Below are positions 41,088 through 49,713 of a DNA stretch of 64,000 bases, in pieces. Source of the DNA: Actinophytocola sp050699935 (lineage in GTDB: Bacteria > Actinomycetota > Actinomycetes > Mycobacteriales > Pseudonocardiaceae); assembly GCF_050699935.1 (NCBI RefSeq), contig NZ_JBOHGB010000006.1, positions 1-64,000 of the forward strand. Reading direction: 5' to 3'. Positions within the stretch are counted from its first letter, which is position 1. Every line of letters begins with the position of its first letter. The notes beneath the pieces were generated by a model, which made no database searches, was not told the origin of the DNA, and saw only the letters and a program-made list of their open reading frames with translations. The translations under genes were made by a program, and so were the position numbers.

Positions 41088-42542
41088 ATGATTGACGTGA
41101 TCATTGCCGGCGGCGGACCGACCGGCTCGATGCTGGCCAGTGAGTTGCGGCTGCACGGCGTGCACGCGCTCGTCCTGGAGAAGGAGACCGAGTCGACCAG
41201 GGTGGTCCGCTCGCTCGGCCTGCACGTGCGCAGCATCGAGGTGATGGACCAGCGCGGTCTGCTGGAGCGGTTCCTCGCGCACGGCCAGCAGTATCCGGTC
41301 GGCGGTTTCTTCGCCGGCATCGACAAGCCCCCGCCCGACCGGCTCGACACGGCGCATCCCTACGTCCTCGGCATCCCGCAGACCACCACCGATCGCCTGC
41401 TGACCGAGCACGCCACCGAGCTCGGCGCCGAGATCCGGCGCGGCTGCGAGCTGGTCGGGCTGAGCCAGGACGACCACGGGGTGACCGCCGAGCTGGCCGA
41501 CGGCACGCGGCTGCGCTCGCGCTACGTCGTCGGCTGCGACGGCGGCCGCAGCACGGTGCGCAAGCTGCTCGGCGTCGGCTTCCCCGGCGAGTCCTCCCGG
41601 GTCGAGACGCTGCTGGGCGAGATGGAGGTGACCGAGGATCCGGAGACGGTGGCCGCCATCGTCGCGGAACGCCGCAAGACCCAGAAGCGGTTCGGCCTCG
41701 GGCTCCTCGGGGACGGGGTGTACCGCGTCGTCGTGCCCGCGGCGGGCGTGGCCGAGGACCGCGCGGTCCCGCCGACGCTCGAGGAGTTCAAGCAGCAGCT
41801 GCGGGCGATCGCCGGCACCGACTTCGGCGTGCACTCACCGCGCTGGCTCTCTCGCTTCGGCGACGCCACCCGGCAGGCCGAGCGCTACCGGACCGGCCGC
41901 GTGCTGCTGGCCGGCGACGCGGCGCACGTCCACCCGCCAGCCGGCGGGCAGGGCCTCAACCTTGGCGTCCAGGACGCGTTCAACCTCGGCTGGAAACTGG
42001 CCGCCGAGGTCGACGGCTGGGCACCGGAAGGGCTGCTGGACAGCTACCACACCGAACGGCACCCGGTGGCCGCCGAGGTGCTGAACAACACCCGCGCGCA
42101 GATGGAGCTGATGTCCCTCGAACCGGGCCCCCGGGCCGTACGCCGCCTGGTGTCGGAACTGATGGACTTCGAGGAGGTGAACCGGTACCTGATCGAGAAG
42201 ATCACCGCGATCGGGGTCCGCTACGACTTCGGCGAGGGGCACGACCTGCTCGGCCGGCGGATGCGGGACGTGGGGCTCAAGCAGGGGCGCCTCTACGGGC
42301 TGATGCACGGCGGCCGCGGGCTGCTGTTCGACCAGACCGGCCGGCTCTCGGTGGCGGGCTGGGCGGACCGGGTCGACCACGTCGTCGACGTCAGCGAGGA
42401 ACTGGACGTGCCCGCGGTGCTGCTGCGCCCGGACGGCCACGTGGCGTGGGTCGGCGAAGACCAGCAGGATCTGCTCGGCCAGCTGCCCACGTGGTTCGGC
42501 GCCGCCGCGCCCGACACGCCCTGCCCACCTCCCACGGCGTGA
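41088..42542 (+). CDS. rox: Rifampicin monooxygenase (class A flavoprotein)
   Basis: 484 residues. FAD elements are IIAGGGPTGSMLASEL at the N-terminus, the DG motif VGCDGGRSTVRKLLGVGFPG and the GD motif LLAGDAAHVHPPAGGQGLNL. The length and long stretches (EVMDQRGLLERFLAHGQQ, WADRVDHVVDVSEELDVPAV) agree closely with Rox/RifMO of Streptomyces venezuelae and Nocardia farcinica. The enzyme hydroxylates the naphthoquinone of rifampicin and opens the ansa ring. ATG 41088 follows GGGGGCGGGG. A rifamycin-associated element stands upstream, which supports the assignment. Confidence 0.93.
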   Translation: MIDVIIAGGGPTGSMLASELRLHGVHALVLEKETESTRVVRSLGLHVRSIEVMDQRGLLERFLAHGQQYPVGGFFAGIDKPPPDRLDTAHPYVLGIPQTTTDRLLTEHATELGAEIRRGCELVGLSQDDHGVTAELADGTRLRSRYVVGCDGGRSTVRKLLGVGFPGESSRVETLLGEMEVTEDPETVAAIVAERRKTQKRFGLGLLGDGVYRVVVPAAGVAEDRAVPPTLEEFKQQLRAIAGTDFGVHSPRWLSRFGDATRQAERYRTGRVLLAGDAAHVHPPAGGQGLNLGVQDAFNLGWKLAAEVDGWAPEGLLDSYHTERHPVAAEVLNNTRAQMELMSLEPGPRAVRRLVSELMDFEEVNRYLIEKITAIGVRYDFGEGHDLLGRRMRDVGLKQGRLYGLMHGGRGLLFDQTGRLSVAGWADRVDHVVDVSEELDVPAVLLRPDGHVAWVGEDQQDLLGQLPTWFGAAAPDTPCPPPTA

Positions 42543-42609
42543 CCGGATCCGGTGCCAGAATCAAGTGGCTGACCACAGTCGCGGCCCCGCGATCAAAGAG
42601 GAGTGACAC

Positions 42610-43278
42610 GTGGCGAACGATCCGCAGCACGTCGACCGCCTCACCTCGCTACTCCATCCGGTTCCGGTACTCGACTTCGTCGTCACGATCACCCGCTGGC
42701 TGCAGGACGCGCACGACACCGCGGCGAGCGTGCAGGCGGTGCGGCGCGGCGGTCCGCGCGGCAACTGGGAGAACAACACGAGCTTCGGCACCGACCGCTA
42801 CCAGTTCCTGCGCGTCACGGCGGACTCGCTCACCGGCGAGCTGCCCGGGCTCGAGGTCGACGCCGCGTTCCAGGCCGTGCTGCTCAAGCTGCCCCGGGTC
42901 GGGATGTACCACCTGCTGATGCCGTCCGGGCCGCACGGCTCGCTCGGCGATGCCAGCGACCTGCGGCGCGAGCTGTTCGGCGCCGGCGACGAGCTGGGGC
43001 TGTTCAGCAAGCGGGACGCGCTGCTGTCCGACCGGGCGCTGCTGTTTCTGCCGTGGAACGGCACCGAGGCGGTCGGGCTGACCGGGTTGTGGGCCGGTCA
43101 GGGCATCCTGCGGGACGACAACCACATCGACTGGCACTGGTGTGTCGACGTCCGCGAGCTCGGCGCCGCCCTGGCGCCGGAGATCCCGGCGGGCCGGCTC
43201 GCGCCGGACGCGTTCGGCCTGCCGCAGCCGATGCTGCCGCTGCGGCCGCGTGCCGGGACGCCCGCAGCCTCGGAGTAG
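42610..43278 (+). CDS. Unrecognised protein, partner of the XRE-ImmA gene
   Basis: 222 residues of a soluble protein with no family I can name. Notable parts: HVDRLTSLLHPVPVLDFVVT, GNWENNTSFGTDRYQFLRV, LLKLPRVGMYHLLMPSGPHG and LLFLPWNGTEAVGLTGLWAG. Trp and His are common near the end (HIDWHWCVDVREL). No signal peptide or membrane helix is seen. GTG 42610 follows GAGGAG. It is 88 bp upstream of, and codirectional with, an XRE-ImmA gene and may be its target or partner. Confidence 0.7.
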   Translation: MANDPQHVDRLTSLLHPVPVLDFVVTITRWLQDAHDTAASVQAVRRGGPRGNWENNTSFGTDRYQFLRVTADSLTGELPGLEVDAAFQAVLLKLPRVGMYHLLMPSGPHGSLGDASDLRRELFGAGDELGLFSKRDALLSDRALLFLPWNGTEAVGLTGLWAGQGILRDDNHIDWHWCVDVRELGAALAPEIPAGRLAPDAFGLPQPMLPLRPRAGTPAASE

Positions 43279-43366
43279 TCACCCACATATCACCCGGTTC
43301 GCGCCACGCTCCGTGCTCGGTGACGATGGCGCATGTTCGTGTCCGGCTCGTTGAAGGGGGGTCGCC

Positions 43367-44458
43367 GTGTCGTCGAGTGCCGCAGTCGTCGCCCGGGCGT
43401 TCTCCCCCGCCCGGCTGACGATGGCCCGCGAACTGGCCGGGCTGCGCAAGCGTGAGCTGGCCGCGCTGATCGAACGCACCGCCGCGGCGGTGTCCCAGTA
43501 CGAGCTGGGCCAGTCCCGGCCGAGCGCGTCGACCCTGGCCCGCTGCGCCACGGCGCTCGACCTGCCCGTCGGGTTCTTCGGGATGGGCCGCCCGCGGCTG
43601 CGGCTGGACACGACGCACGCGCACTTCCGCTCGCTGCGCGCGACGACCGCCGTGGGGCGGCGGCAGGCGCTCGCGCACGTCGAGCTGCTGTGGGAGATCA
43701 CCGACCGGCTCGATCGGGTGATCGAGCTGCCGCCGGTCGACCTCGGGCTGCCGCTGGGCATCCCGCACGGCGACGTCGTGCGGACCGCGCGGACCGTGCG
43801 CAAGGCGTGGGATCTCGGCGCCGGCCCGGTCGTACACCTGGTGCGGAACCTGGAGGCGCGCGGGATCGTGGTGACCCGCATCCCGGCCGTGGACGCGTCG
43901 ACGATCGACGCGTTCTCCTCCGCACTGCACGGCCGGCCCACGATCGCCTTGTCGGACAAGGGAAACCCGATGCGCCGCCGCTTCTCGGTGGCGCACGAGC
44001 TGGGCCACCTGCTGCTGCATCCGGACCCCGCCCCGGGCTCCCCGGCCCACGAGCGCCAGGCGAACGCGTTCGCGGCGGAGTTCCTGATGCCGGCCGCGGA
44101 GGTGCGCCCCCTGCTGCCGACCCCGGTGGACGTGCCGGCTTTGAAGGAGGTCGCCGACGGCTACGGGGTGTCGGTCGCGGCACTCGTGTACCGAGGCAAG
44201 GACCTGGGCGTGTACGGCGAGTCGACAGTGCGCCGAACGATGACCACCCTGACCGCACTGGGCTGGCGAACCGACGAGCCGGTCGGCTCGGACCACCCTG
44301 GTGAGCAACCGGCACTGCTGCGCAGCGCGGTCGAGCTGGCCGCGGAGCACGGCCTACCGCTGCCGAAGCTGGCCGACGAGCTCCACATCGGACTCCCCCG
44401 CCTGCGCGAGCTGGTGGGCATGCCGAACCCACGCCCCCGCCTCCGCCTGGTCCACTGA
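43367..44458 (+). CDS. XRE-family regulator fused to ImmA/IrrE metallopeptidase
   Basis: 363 residues. Residues ~15-75 form an XRE helix-turn-helix (ELAGLRKRELAALIERTAAA, VSQYELGQSRPSASTLARC). The centre is an ImmA/IrrE-type zinc peptidase with RRRFSVAHELGHLLLHPD (HExxH) and QANAFAAEFLMPAAEVR, where the second Glu helps bind zinc. Such fusions bind DNA and cleave a repressor or themselves; relatives control mobile elements, toxin-antitoxin-like pairs and the DNA damage response. GTG 43367 follows GAAGGGGGG. Confidence 0.9.
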   Translation: MSSSAAVVARAFSPARLTMARELAGLRKRELAALIERTAAAVSQYELGQSRPSASTLARCATALDLPVGFFGMGRPRLRLDTTHAHFRSLRATTAVGRRQALAHVELLWEITDRLDRVIELPPVDLGLPLGIPHGDVVRTARTVRKAWDLGAGPVVHLVRNLEARGIVVTRIPAVDASTIDAFSSALHGRPTIALSDKGNPMRRRFSVAHELGHLLLHPDPAPGSPAHERQANAFAAEFLMPAAEVRPLLPTPVDVPALKEVADGYGVSVAALVYRGKDLGVYGESTVRRTMTTLTALGWRTDEPVGSDHPGEQPALLRSAVELAAEHGLPLPKLADELHIGLPRLRELVGMPNPRPRLRLVH

Positions 44459-44524
44459 GGACCACGTACGCGGAACCCCGCGCGCGGAAAGGAGATCGGC
44501 CAGCCGCTCGCGGTGGCCGCCGCG

Positions 44525-45673
44525 TCAGGTCACCTTCTCCAGGAGCACCGCCAGTAGGCGGGTGCGCAGGTCGCCGGTCGAACCGTCGAGGAGGACGTCG
44601 CGCAGGGCGGTGAGGCGGCGGTCGCTCGCCTCGGCACGCGTGGTGGCGGTCGTCAGCTCGGCGGCGGCCGTCGCGAGCCGTGCGGCCTGGTCGGTGGCCT
44701 TCGCGCGTTCCTCGGTCGCGGCGGCGTGCGCCCGACTCAGGTCCTCGCGGAGGCGGGCCTCTTCCGCCCGGGCGGCATCGCGGTCCGCGGTCGTCTCGGC
44801 CAGGGCCTCGGTGAGCGCCGCGGCCTGACGCAGCGCGGTCTCGGCACGGTCGTGCTCGGCGGCGGCCGTCCCCTCGGCCCGGGCCTTCGCCAGGTCCGAG
44901 CGGGTCGCCGCCTCCCTCGCGGCACGGGCCTCGGCGCGCGCCCGGTCGCGGTCGAGCCGGTGGCGCTCGGCCTCGGCGGTGGCGAGCTCGGTGGCCTCGC
45001 GAGCCTCGATGACCTTCAGGTCGGCGGCCTCGCGAGCACGTCGTGCCTCGAACTCCGCTGCCTCGTGTGCTTCCCGGATATCGGTCTCCGCGGCCTCGCG
45101 GACATGCTCGACCTCGGCCCTCGCCTCCGTGCGGGCGAGCTGGACGTCGGCCTCCGCGGCGGTGCGGGCCAGGTGGATCTCCGTCGCCGCGTTCGACCGT
45201 GCCTCGCGGGTCGCGGCGTCGGCCGACTCGCGCGCCTCGCGGACCGCGGTGTCGGTGGCCTCTCGGGTATGGCGCACCTCGGTCTCGGCCGCCTCGCGGA
45301 GGCCACGCTCGGTCGCCGCGTCGGTCTCGGCCCGCTCGGCGCGGGTGGCCGCCGCCTCGACCTCCCGCGCGAGTGCGCCCCGCAACGCCTTGGCCGCGGC
45401 GACGGCCTCGGTGAGCGGTGCGGCGATCCGCTCCGCGCTGGCGGTGAACGTGCTGGTCGCCGAGATCAGCTCCGCACTTCCGGTCTCCCCGAGCGCTTCG
45501 GCGAGCGCGTCCTGTGCGGCGGCGAGCTGCTTGCACGTCTTGCCGCCCGGCCAGGAACGGTCCGGGCAGTAGGCGAACGGCCGCCCGCCCCTGGGTCCCG
45601 GACCCGGCAGCGGCGCCCGGCACCGACTGAACCCGCAGAGGCCCGATATGTCCGCTTCTACCGCTTCGCTCAT
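44525..45673 (-). CDS. Cys-motif plus long coiled-coil protein (KfrA-like)
   Basis: 382 residues. The first 50 carry four cysteines (13, 18, 36, 47) in CGFSRCRAPLP... RPFAYCPDRSWPGGKTC, a plausible zinc site. Residues ~55-350 are almost pure Ala/Glu/Arg heptad coiled coil with repeats such as REAHEAAEFEARRAREAADL. This is the architecture of KfrA-like proteins, DNA-binding coiled coils linked to plasmid and nucleoid organisation. It is divergent from a tyrosine recombinase across a 109-bp AT-rich region with a long inverted repeat, which both may use. Role inferred, not proven. Confidence 0.7.
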   Translation of the reverse strand: MSEAVEADISGLCGFSRCRAPLPGPGPRGGRPFAYCPDRSWPGGKTCKQLAAAQDALAEALGETGSAELISATSTFTASAERIAAPLTEAVAAAKALRGALAREVEAAATRAERAETDAATERGLREAAETEVRHTREATDTAVREARESADAATREARSNAATEIHLARTAAEADVQLARTEARAEVEHVREAAETDIREAHEAAEFEARRAREAADLKVIEAREATELATAEAERHRLDRDRARAEARAAREAATRSDLAKARAEGTAAAEHDRAETALRQAAALTEALAETTADRDAARAEEARLREDLSRAHAAATEERAKATDQAARLATAAAELTTATTRAEASDRRLTALRDVLLDGSTGDLRTRLLAVLLEKVT

Positions 45674-45740
45674 GATCGAAGACTACCGTAATGGGATCGA
45701 TTACTTCTTACTCAGGTTATAGATTCAATATCCACAATCT

Positions 45741-45776
45741 AGCTTGGCTACAGAAGTGAGCTTTTGTAGCTAAGCT
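45741..45776. promoter_or_regulatory. Inverted repeat, 16-bp arms, between coiled-coil and recombinase genes
   Basis: AGCTTGGCTACAGAAG and CTTTTGTAGCTAAGCT are complementary at 14 of 16 positions around the spacer TGAG. The right arm contains TAAGCT, a plausible -10 box six bases before the recombinase GTG, and there is no ribosome binding site, so the gene is probably leaderless and the repeat overlaps its promoter. It could be an operator or a recombinase core site. Confidence 0.7.
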
Positions 45777-45782
45777 GGTCCG

Positions 45783-46967
45783 GTGATCGAGATGGTGCCG
45801 CGGAGGCCGGCCGACGACCCGTGGCCGGGCGTGGGCGACCCGGACGAACTGCTGAACGCCACGGCCGACTGGCTGGGTGGCTACGGAAACCTGGCGACCC
45901 GCCGCACCTACGCCGAAGGACTCGGCCTGCCGACGAGCCCCACGGACCTCCGCCACTGGCTCACCACCCCGCACGAGAGGTGGGCGAGCGCGGTGGCGCG
46001 CTACGCGGCGGTCCTCGGCACGATCGCGACACGACCCGGCGGCCCGGCGACCGGGACCGGCCGCACCCCTCCCCCGGCCGCCCGCGGGCGGTTGCGGCAC
46101 CTGCACTGGTTCCGCTGGTGCGCGACCCACGACACCGATCCGCGCCACGCGACCTCCGCCCACGTGAAGGCCTGGCTCCAGGCGCTCGACCAGGCCGGCG
46201 CGGCCGTCGCCACCCGCGACCGGATGCTCGCCACCGTCAAGGCGCTCTACACCCACCTGGCCGACACCGGCTTCGCCGCCGCGAACCCCGCGGCCCTCGA
46301 CCGGCGGCGGCTCGGGCTCGTCAAGCCGGCCGGGAACACCTCGGCCACGGTCGTGCTCACCACCGGGCAGGTCCGCGCCCTCTACGCGGCCGCCGCGCGC
46401 CCACGCCCGGGCGCCGGGCCCACGGACACCGCCCGCGCCACCGCGGTCGTCGCCCTCTGCACGCTCGGGCTGCGGGTGTCCGAGCTCTGCGGGCTCGACC
46501 GCGCCGACGTCCACGTCACCCGCGGGCGCCGCGCGCTACGCGTCCGCGGCAAGGGCGGCAAGACCCGCGTCGTCTACCTGCACGCCGCCGCCGAGCACGC
46601 GCTCACCGAGTACCTCCGGCTGACCGAGCGGACCACCCTCCCCGCACGGCGGGACGAGGCCGGGGCGAGCACGCCCCTGCTCGTCACCCGAACCGGCAAC
46701 CGCTACCGGCGCCAGGCGGTCTGGCAGCTGCTCCGCCGCCTCGCGAGCGCGACCGGCGACGCCGACCTCGCCGGCGCCACGCACCCCCACGCCCTGCGCC
46801 ACTTCTACGTCACGACCGCCGTGGAGGCCGGCGCCCAGCTCGTCCACGTCCAGGCCGACGTCGGGCACACCAGCGTCGACACCACCGAGCAGGTCTACAA
46901 CAGCGCCGCCCGCGACCCGGCCCGCAGCGCGGTCGACCTCGTCGCGGACGCCCTGGAGCTGACCTAG
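45783..46967 (+). CDS. Tyrosine-type site-specific recombinase/integrase
   Basis: 394 residues. The N-terminal SAM-like core-binding domain is around residues 100-175 (TSAHVKAWLQALDQAGAAVA). The catalytic residues are visible: Arg in TLGLRVSELCGLDRADV, Lys in RVRGKGGKTRVVYL, HPHALRHFYVTTA (HxxR), GHTSVDTTEQVYNS with Tyr nucleophile. It resembles XerC/D-type enzymes. No tRNA, excisionase or phage genes are near, so it is not obviously part of an integrated element. Start GTG 45783. Confidence 0.88.
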   Translation: MIEMVPRRPADDPWPGVGDPDELLNATADWLGGYGNLATRRTYAEGLGLPTSPTDLRHWLTTPHERWASAVARYAAVLGTIATRPGGPATGTGRTPPPAARGRLRHLHWFRWCATHDTDPRHATSAHVKAWLQALDQAGAAVATRDRMLATVKALYTHLADTGFAAANPAALDRRRLGLVKPAGNTSATVVLTTGQVRALYAAAARPRPGAGPTDTARATAVVALCTLGLRVSELCGLDRADVHVTRGRRALRVRGKGGKTRVVYLHAAAEHALTEYLRLTERTTLPARRDEAGASTPLLVTRTGNRYRRQAVWQLLRRLASATGDADLAGATHPHALRHFYVTTAVEAGAQLVHVQADVGHTSVDTTEQVYNSAARDPARSAVDLVADALELT

Positions 46968-47057
46968 CGCGGACTGGCATGGCCGGACCTACCAGACCGT
47001 GCCAGACAATGGCCGCGCGGTTAGTACCCCAACAACGCTGATCATCGTTAGGCTGTC

Positions 47058-47633
47058 GTGGTGACGCGCGACAACGAGCTCGCGCGGCGCGCCCGGCGAG
47101 GCAACCCCGAGGCGGCCGCCGAGTTGCTGGCCAGGGTCCGGCCCGGGGTGCTGCGCTACTGCTGGGCGCATCTCGGTTCGCTCGGGCGGGGTGACCAGGC
47201 CCCCGACGACGTCGCGCAGGACGTCTGCCTCGCGGTGTTCGAGGCGCTCCCCCGCTACGAGGAGCGCGGCCTGCCGTTCACGGCGTTCGTGTACCGCATC
47301 GCCGCCTACAAGGTCGCCGACGCGCACCGGGCCGCGTCCGCCGCGCCGACCCGGCCCATCGAGACCGTGCCCGAACCTGTCGACGATGGCTGGGACCCCG
47401 AGGACCGCGCGGTCACCGCCGACCTGTCGCGCCGGCTGCTGCCGCTGCTCGACGACCTCACCGACACGCAGCGGGAGATCATCGTGCTGCGTGTCGCCGC
47501 CGGGCTGTCCGCCGAGGAGGTCGGCGCGGTCATCGGCAAGTCCGCCGCGGCCGTCCGGATGACCCAGTCGCGGGCAATGGCACGATTGCGTGCATGGGCG
47601 CGCGAGCAGGCGGCGGACGAGGTGGTCGCATGA
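47058..47633 (+). CDS. ECF sigma factor, SigD/ShbA-like
   Basis: 191 residues. Region 2: RRARRGNPEAAAELLARVRP, PDDVAQDVCLAVFEALPRYE and FTAFVYRIAAYKVADAHRAA; region 4: LDDLTDTQREIIVLRVAAGL, SAEEVGAVIGKSAAAVRMTQ. The following RsdA-like gene identifies it as the SigD type of mycobacteria. The GTG is ~8 bases after TAGGCT, a -10-like box, and there is no clear ribosome binding site. Its stop overlaps the anti-sigma ATG. Confidence 0.88.
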   Translation: MVTRDNELARRARRGNPEAAAELLARVRPGVLRYCWAHLGSLGRGDQAPDDVAQDVCLAVFEALPRYEERGLPFTAFVYRIAAYKVADAHRAASAAPTRPIETVPEPVDDGWDPEDRAVTADLSRRLLPLLDDLTDTQREIIVLRVAAGLSAEEVGAVIGKSAAAVRMTQSRAMARLRAWAREQAADEVVA

Positions 47634-48439
47634 CCGACCCCGATCTGCGCACCCTGCACGAGGACGACCGGCTGCTCGACCGGCTCGGCCGTGGCGTGCC
47701 CCTCGAGACCAGGGGCCGCGACGACGCCGAGGCGATGCTCGTGGCCTGGCGGCGGAGCATGCCCGACGCCGGCCCGCCCGACCCACGCTTGCTGGACGCG
47801 ATCGCCCGGCCGCCTCGCCCCAGGCGGCGGCTGGCAGCCGCCTCGCTCGGCGTCGTCGCGTCCGTCGCGCTCGTCGGCGGCGGCATGACGGTCGCCGCGG
47901 CGCACGCGTTCCCGGACAGTCCACTGTGGCCGGTGACGCGGCTGGTGTACGGCGAGCTGGCCGAGTCCCGCCAGGCTCTCGACGGCGCCAACCACGCGTT
48001 GTCCGACGCGCGGAAGGCGGCGAAGGCGGGCCGCTACCCCGAGGCGCTGCGGCTGCTCGCCACCGCGGACGCGCTGGCGGACAAGGTCGACCAGTCCACC
48101 GCCGATCGGCTGCGCGACGACATCGAGTCGGTACGCGGCATGCTGCCGGACGACGTCAAGACCCCCGCGGGCCCGGCGCGGGTGCCGGAGCCGAGCGAGA
48201 GCCTGGGCGTCGAGACACCGTCGCTCGGCCCGGACGGCGTCCCAGGCAAGCCGGGCACGCCCGACGTCCCGGACCCCGGCGGCGACGGAGACGGGGACCG
48301 AGCCGGAGACAACCGAGGCGCGAACGGCGGCGAGAACAACCGGCCGGACACCGAGCCCCGCGACGAGCCGGCGAAGCCGCACAAGGAGAAGGCCAAGCCA
48401 CCGCACGGGTTGCTGCTGCCCGACAGCCCGGACCTGTAG
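47630..48439 (+). CDS. Anti-sigma-D factor RsdA-like membrane protein
   Basis: 269 residues. The N-terminal ~45 residues (LHEDDRLLDRLGRG, DDAEAMLVAWRRSM) resemble the RsdA sigma-binding domain that lacks a zinc site. A single TM helix follows at ~65-88 (LAAASLGVVASVALVGGGMT), then an extracellular helical region like DUF5667 (DSPLWPVTRLVYGELAESRQ) and a long Pro/Gly/Asp-rich tail. It should keep the sigma factor bound to the membrane. ATG 47630 overlaps the sigma stop (ATGA). Confidence 0.85.
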   Translation: MTDPDLRTLHEDDRLLDRLGRGVPLETRGRDDAEAMLVAWRRSMPDAGPPDPRLLDAIARPPRPRRRLAAASLGVVASVALVGGGMTVAAAHAFPDSPLWPVTRLVYGELAESRQALDGANHALSDARKAAKAGRYPEALRLLATADALADKVDQSTADRLRDDIESVRGMLPDDVKTPAGPARVPEPSESLGVETPSLGPDGVPGKPGTPDVPDPGGDGDGDRAGDNRGANGGENNRPDTEPRDEPAKPHKEKAKPPHGLLLPDSPDL

Positions 48440-48766
48440 GCCGAACGGCCCAACGACGTTCACCCGATCGTCGTCAATCGCGGTCAGTCCCGTTCGGGCG
48501 CGTTGCACGATGCCGCGCTTCCCGATTCACGTTCGCGTCACCGAGTGACCGGTGCCGGCGACGTCCCCCGCGTCGGCACCGCCTGTCGAGCCCGACGACG
48601 CCGTCCCCCAGCCCCGGGTGGGCCAGGGCTCGACGAGATCGTGGTGTCCTTCCCGGTCCGCTCCCGGGAAGGGCACCACGATCACATCCTCCCCGCCGCC
48701 GCTGTCGATCCGCGCGGACCCCGTTCGTGTAGAGGGCAAACAGACCCTCCACGGAAGGAGCGCGCG
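48440..48766 (+). other. Intergenic region, 327 bp, with a strong hairpin
   Basis: No gene is supported. Apart from the hairpin at 48637-48683 the segment shows only a weak inverted repeat (GGTGCCG... CGGCACC near 48550). It separates the SigD/RsdA-like operon from the DHFR-like/DGPF/ECF42 operon. Confidence 0.5.
48637..48683 (+). terminator. Long hairpin, 20-bp stem with one mismatch
   Basis: GATCGTGGTGTCCTTCCCGG (48637-48656) pairs with CCGGGAAGGGCACCACGATC (48664-48683) except for one position, around TCCGCTC. It lies 198 bp after the RsdA-like stop and ~80 bp before the next gene. It is most likely a terminator. Confidence 0.65.
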
Positions 48767-49363
48767 ATGTCCAGGATCGTGGTCGTCGGCAACCTGACGC
48801 TCGACGGCGTGATGCAGGCCCCCGGCAGACCCGACGAGGACACCCGGGACGGCTTCACCCGCGGCGGCTGGGCGGTCCCGTACCAGGACGAGGTCCTCGC
48901 GAAGACCATGAGCGTGCACATGACGGGCAACCGCGCGCTGCTGCTCGGCCGCCGGACCTACGAGGACCTCCACGGCTACTGGCCCGCGCAGACCGGCAAC
49001 CCGTACACCGAGGTGCTCAACGAGGCCCGCAAGTACGTCGTGTCGCGGACGCTCACCGAACCGCTGCCGTGGCGCAACTCCACGCTGATCTCCGGTGACA
49101 TCGCCGGAGCCGTCGCGAAGCTGCGGACCGAGCCGGGCGGCGACATCGCCGTGCTCGGCAGCGGCGAGCTGGCCCGCACGCTGATGGCGCACGACCTCGT
49201 CGACGAGTACCTGCTGTCGATCTACCCGCTGGTGCTCGGCAGCGGCCGGCGGCTGTTCCCCGGCGGCGTCCCCGTGGCCGAGCTCGACCTCGTCGATAGC
49301 GTGACCACCACGACCGGCGTGGTGCTGGCGCACTACCGAGCGCAGGGAGGAGCCGGGCGATGA
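48767..49363 (+). CDS. Dihydrofolate reductase-like (RibD C-terminal) family protein
   Basis: 198 residues of the DHFR/RibD_C fold: VVVGNLTLDGVMQAPGRPDE, ALLLGRRTYEDLHGYW, KYVVSRTLTEPLPWRNSTLI and DIAVLGSGELARTLMAHDLV with DEYLLSIYPLVLGSGRRLFP. These proteins bind NADPH and most are of unknown role. ATG 48767 follows GGAAGGAG. It overlaps the DGPF gene by ATGA and so forms an operon with the ECF42-type sigma factor. Confidence 0.85.
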   Translation: MSRIVVVGNLTLDGVMQAPGRPDEDTRDGFTRGGWAVPYQDEVLAKTMSVHMTGNRALLLGRRTYEDLHGYWPAQTGNPYTEVLNEARKYVVSRTLTEPLPWRNSTLISGDIAGAVAKLRTEPGGDIAVLGSGELARTLMAHDLVDEYLLSIYPLVLGSGRRLFPGGVPVAELDLVDSVTTTTGVVLAHYRAQGGAGR

Positions 49364-49713
49364 AGCAGTACCTGCTGAGCATCTACCAGCCGGAGGGCGA
49401 TCCGCCGCCGCCCGAGGTCCTCGAGCCGATCATGCGCGACCTCGGCAAGCTCAACGACGAGATGCGCGCCGCCGGAGCCTGGGTCTTCGGCGCGGGGCTG
49501 CACCCGCCGAGCACCGCGACCGTCCTGCGGGCCAAGGCGTCCGACGTGCTGGTCACCGACGGGCCGTTCATCGAGGGCAAGGAGTACCTCGGCGGGTTTA
49601 CCGTCATCCGGGCGGCCGACCTCGACGAGGCCCTCGGCTGGGCCCGCCGGCTCGCCGCCGTGCTCGAACCGCTGTGGATCGAGGTGCGCCCGTTCGCGGG
49701 CGAGGCGGACTGA
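49360..49713 (+). CDS. DGPF/YCII-domain protein
   Basis: 117 residues. The motif VTDGPFIEGKEYLGGF (DGPF) and KQYLLSIYQPEGDPPPPEVL define the YCII-related DGPF family, whose genes are regularly linked to ECF42 sigma factors. The product is thought to be an effector or target of that sigma factor; biochemical function unknown. ATG 49360 overlaps the previous stop; its TGA is directly followed by the sigma start. Confidence 0.9.
   Translation: MKQYLLSIYQPEGDPPPPEVLEPIMRDLGKLNDEMRAAGAWVFGAGLHPPSTATVLRAKASDVLVTDGPFIEGKEYLGGFTVIRAADLDEALGWARRLAAVLEPLWIEVRPFAGEAD

Noticed and set aside
45783..47057. Integrated element attachment site at a tRNA gene next to the recombinase
   Set aside because: No tRNA-like sequence or direct repeat of its 3' end was seen near the recombinase.
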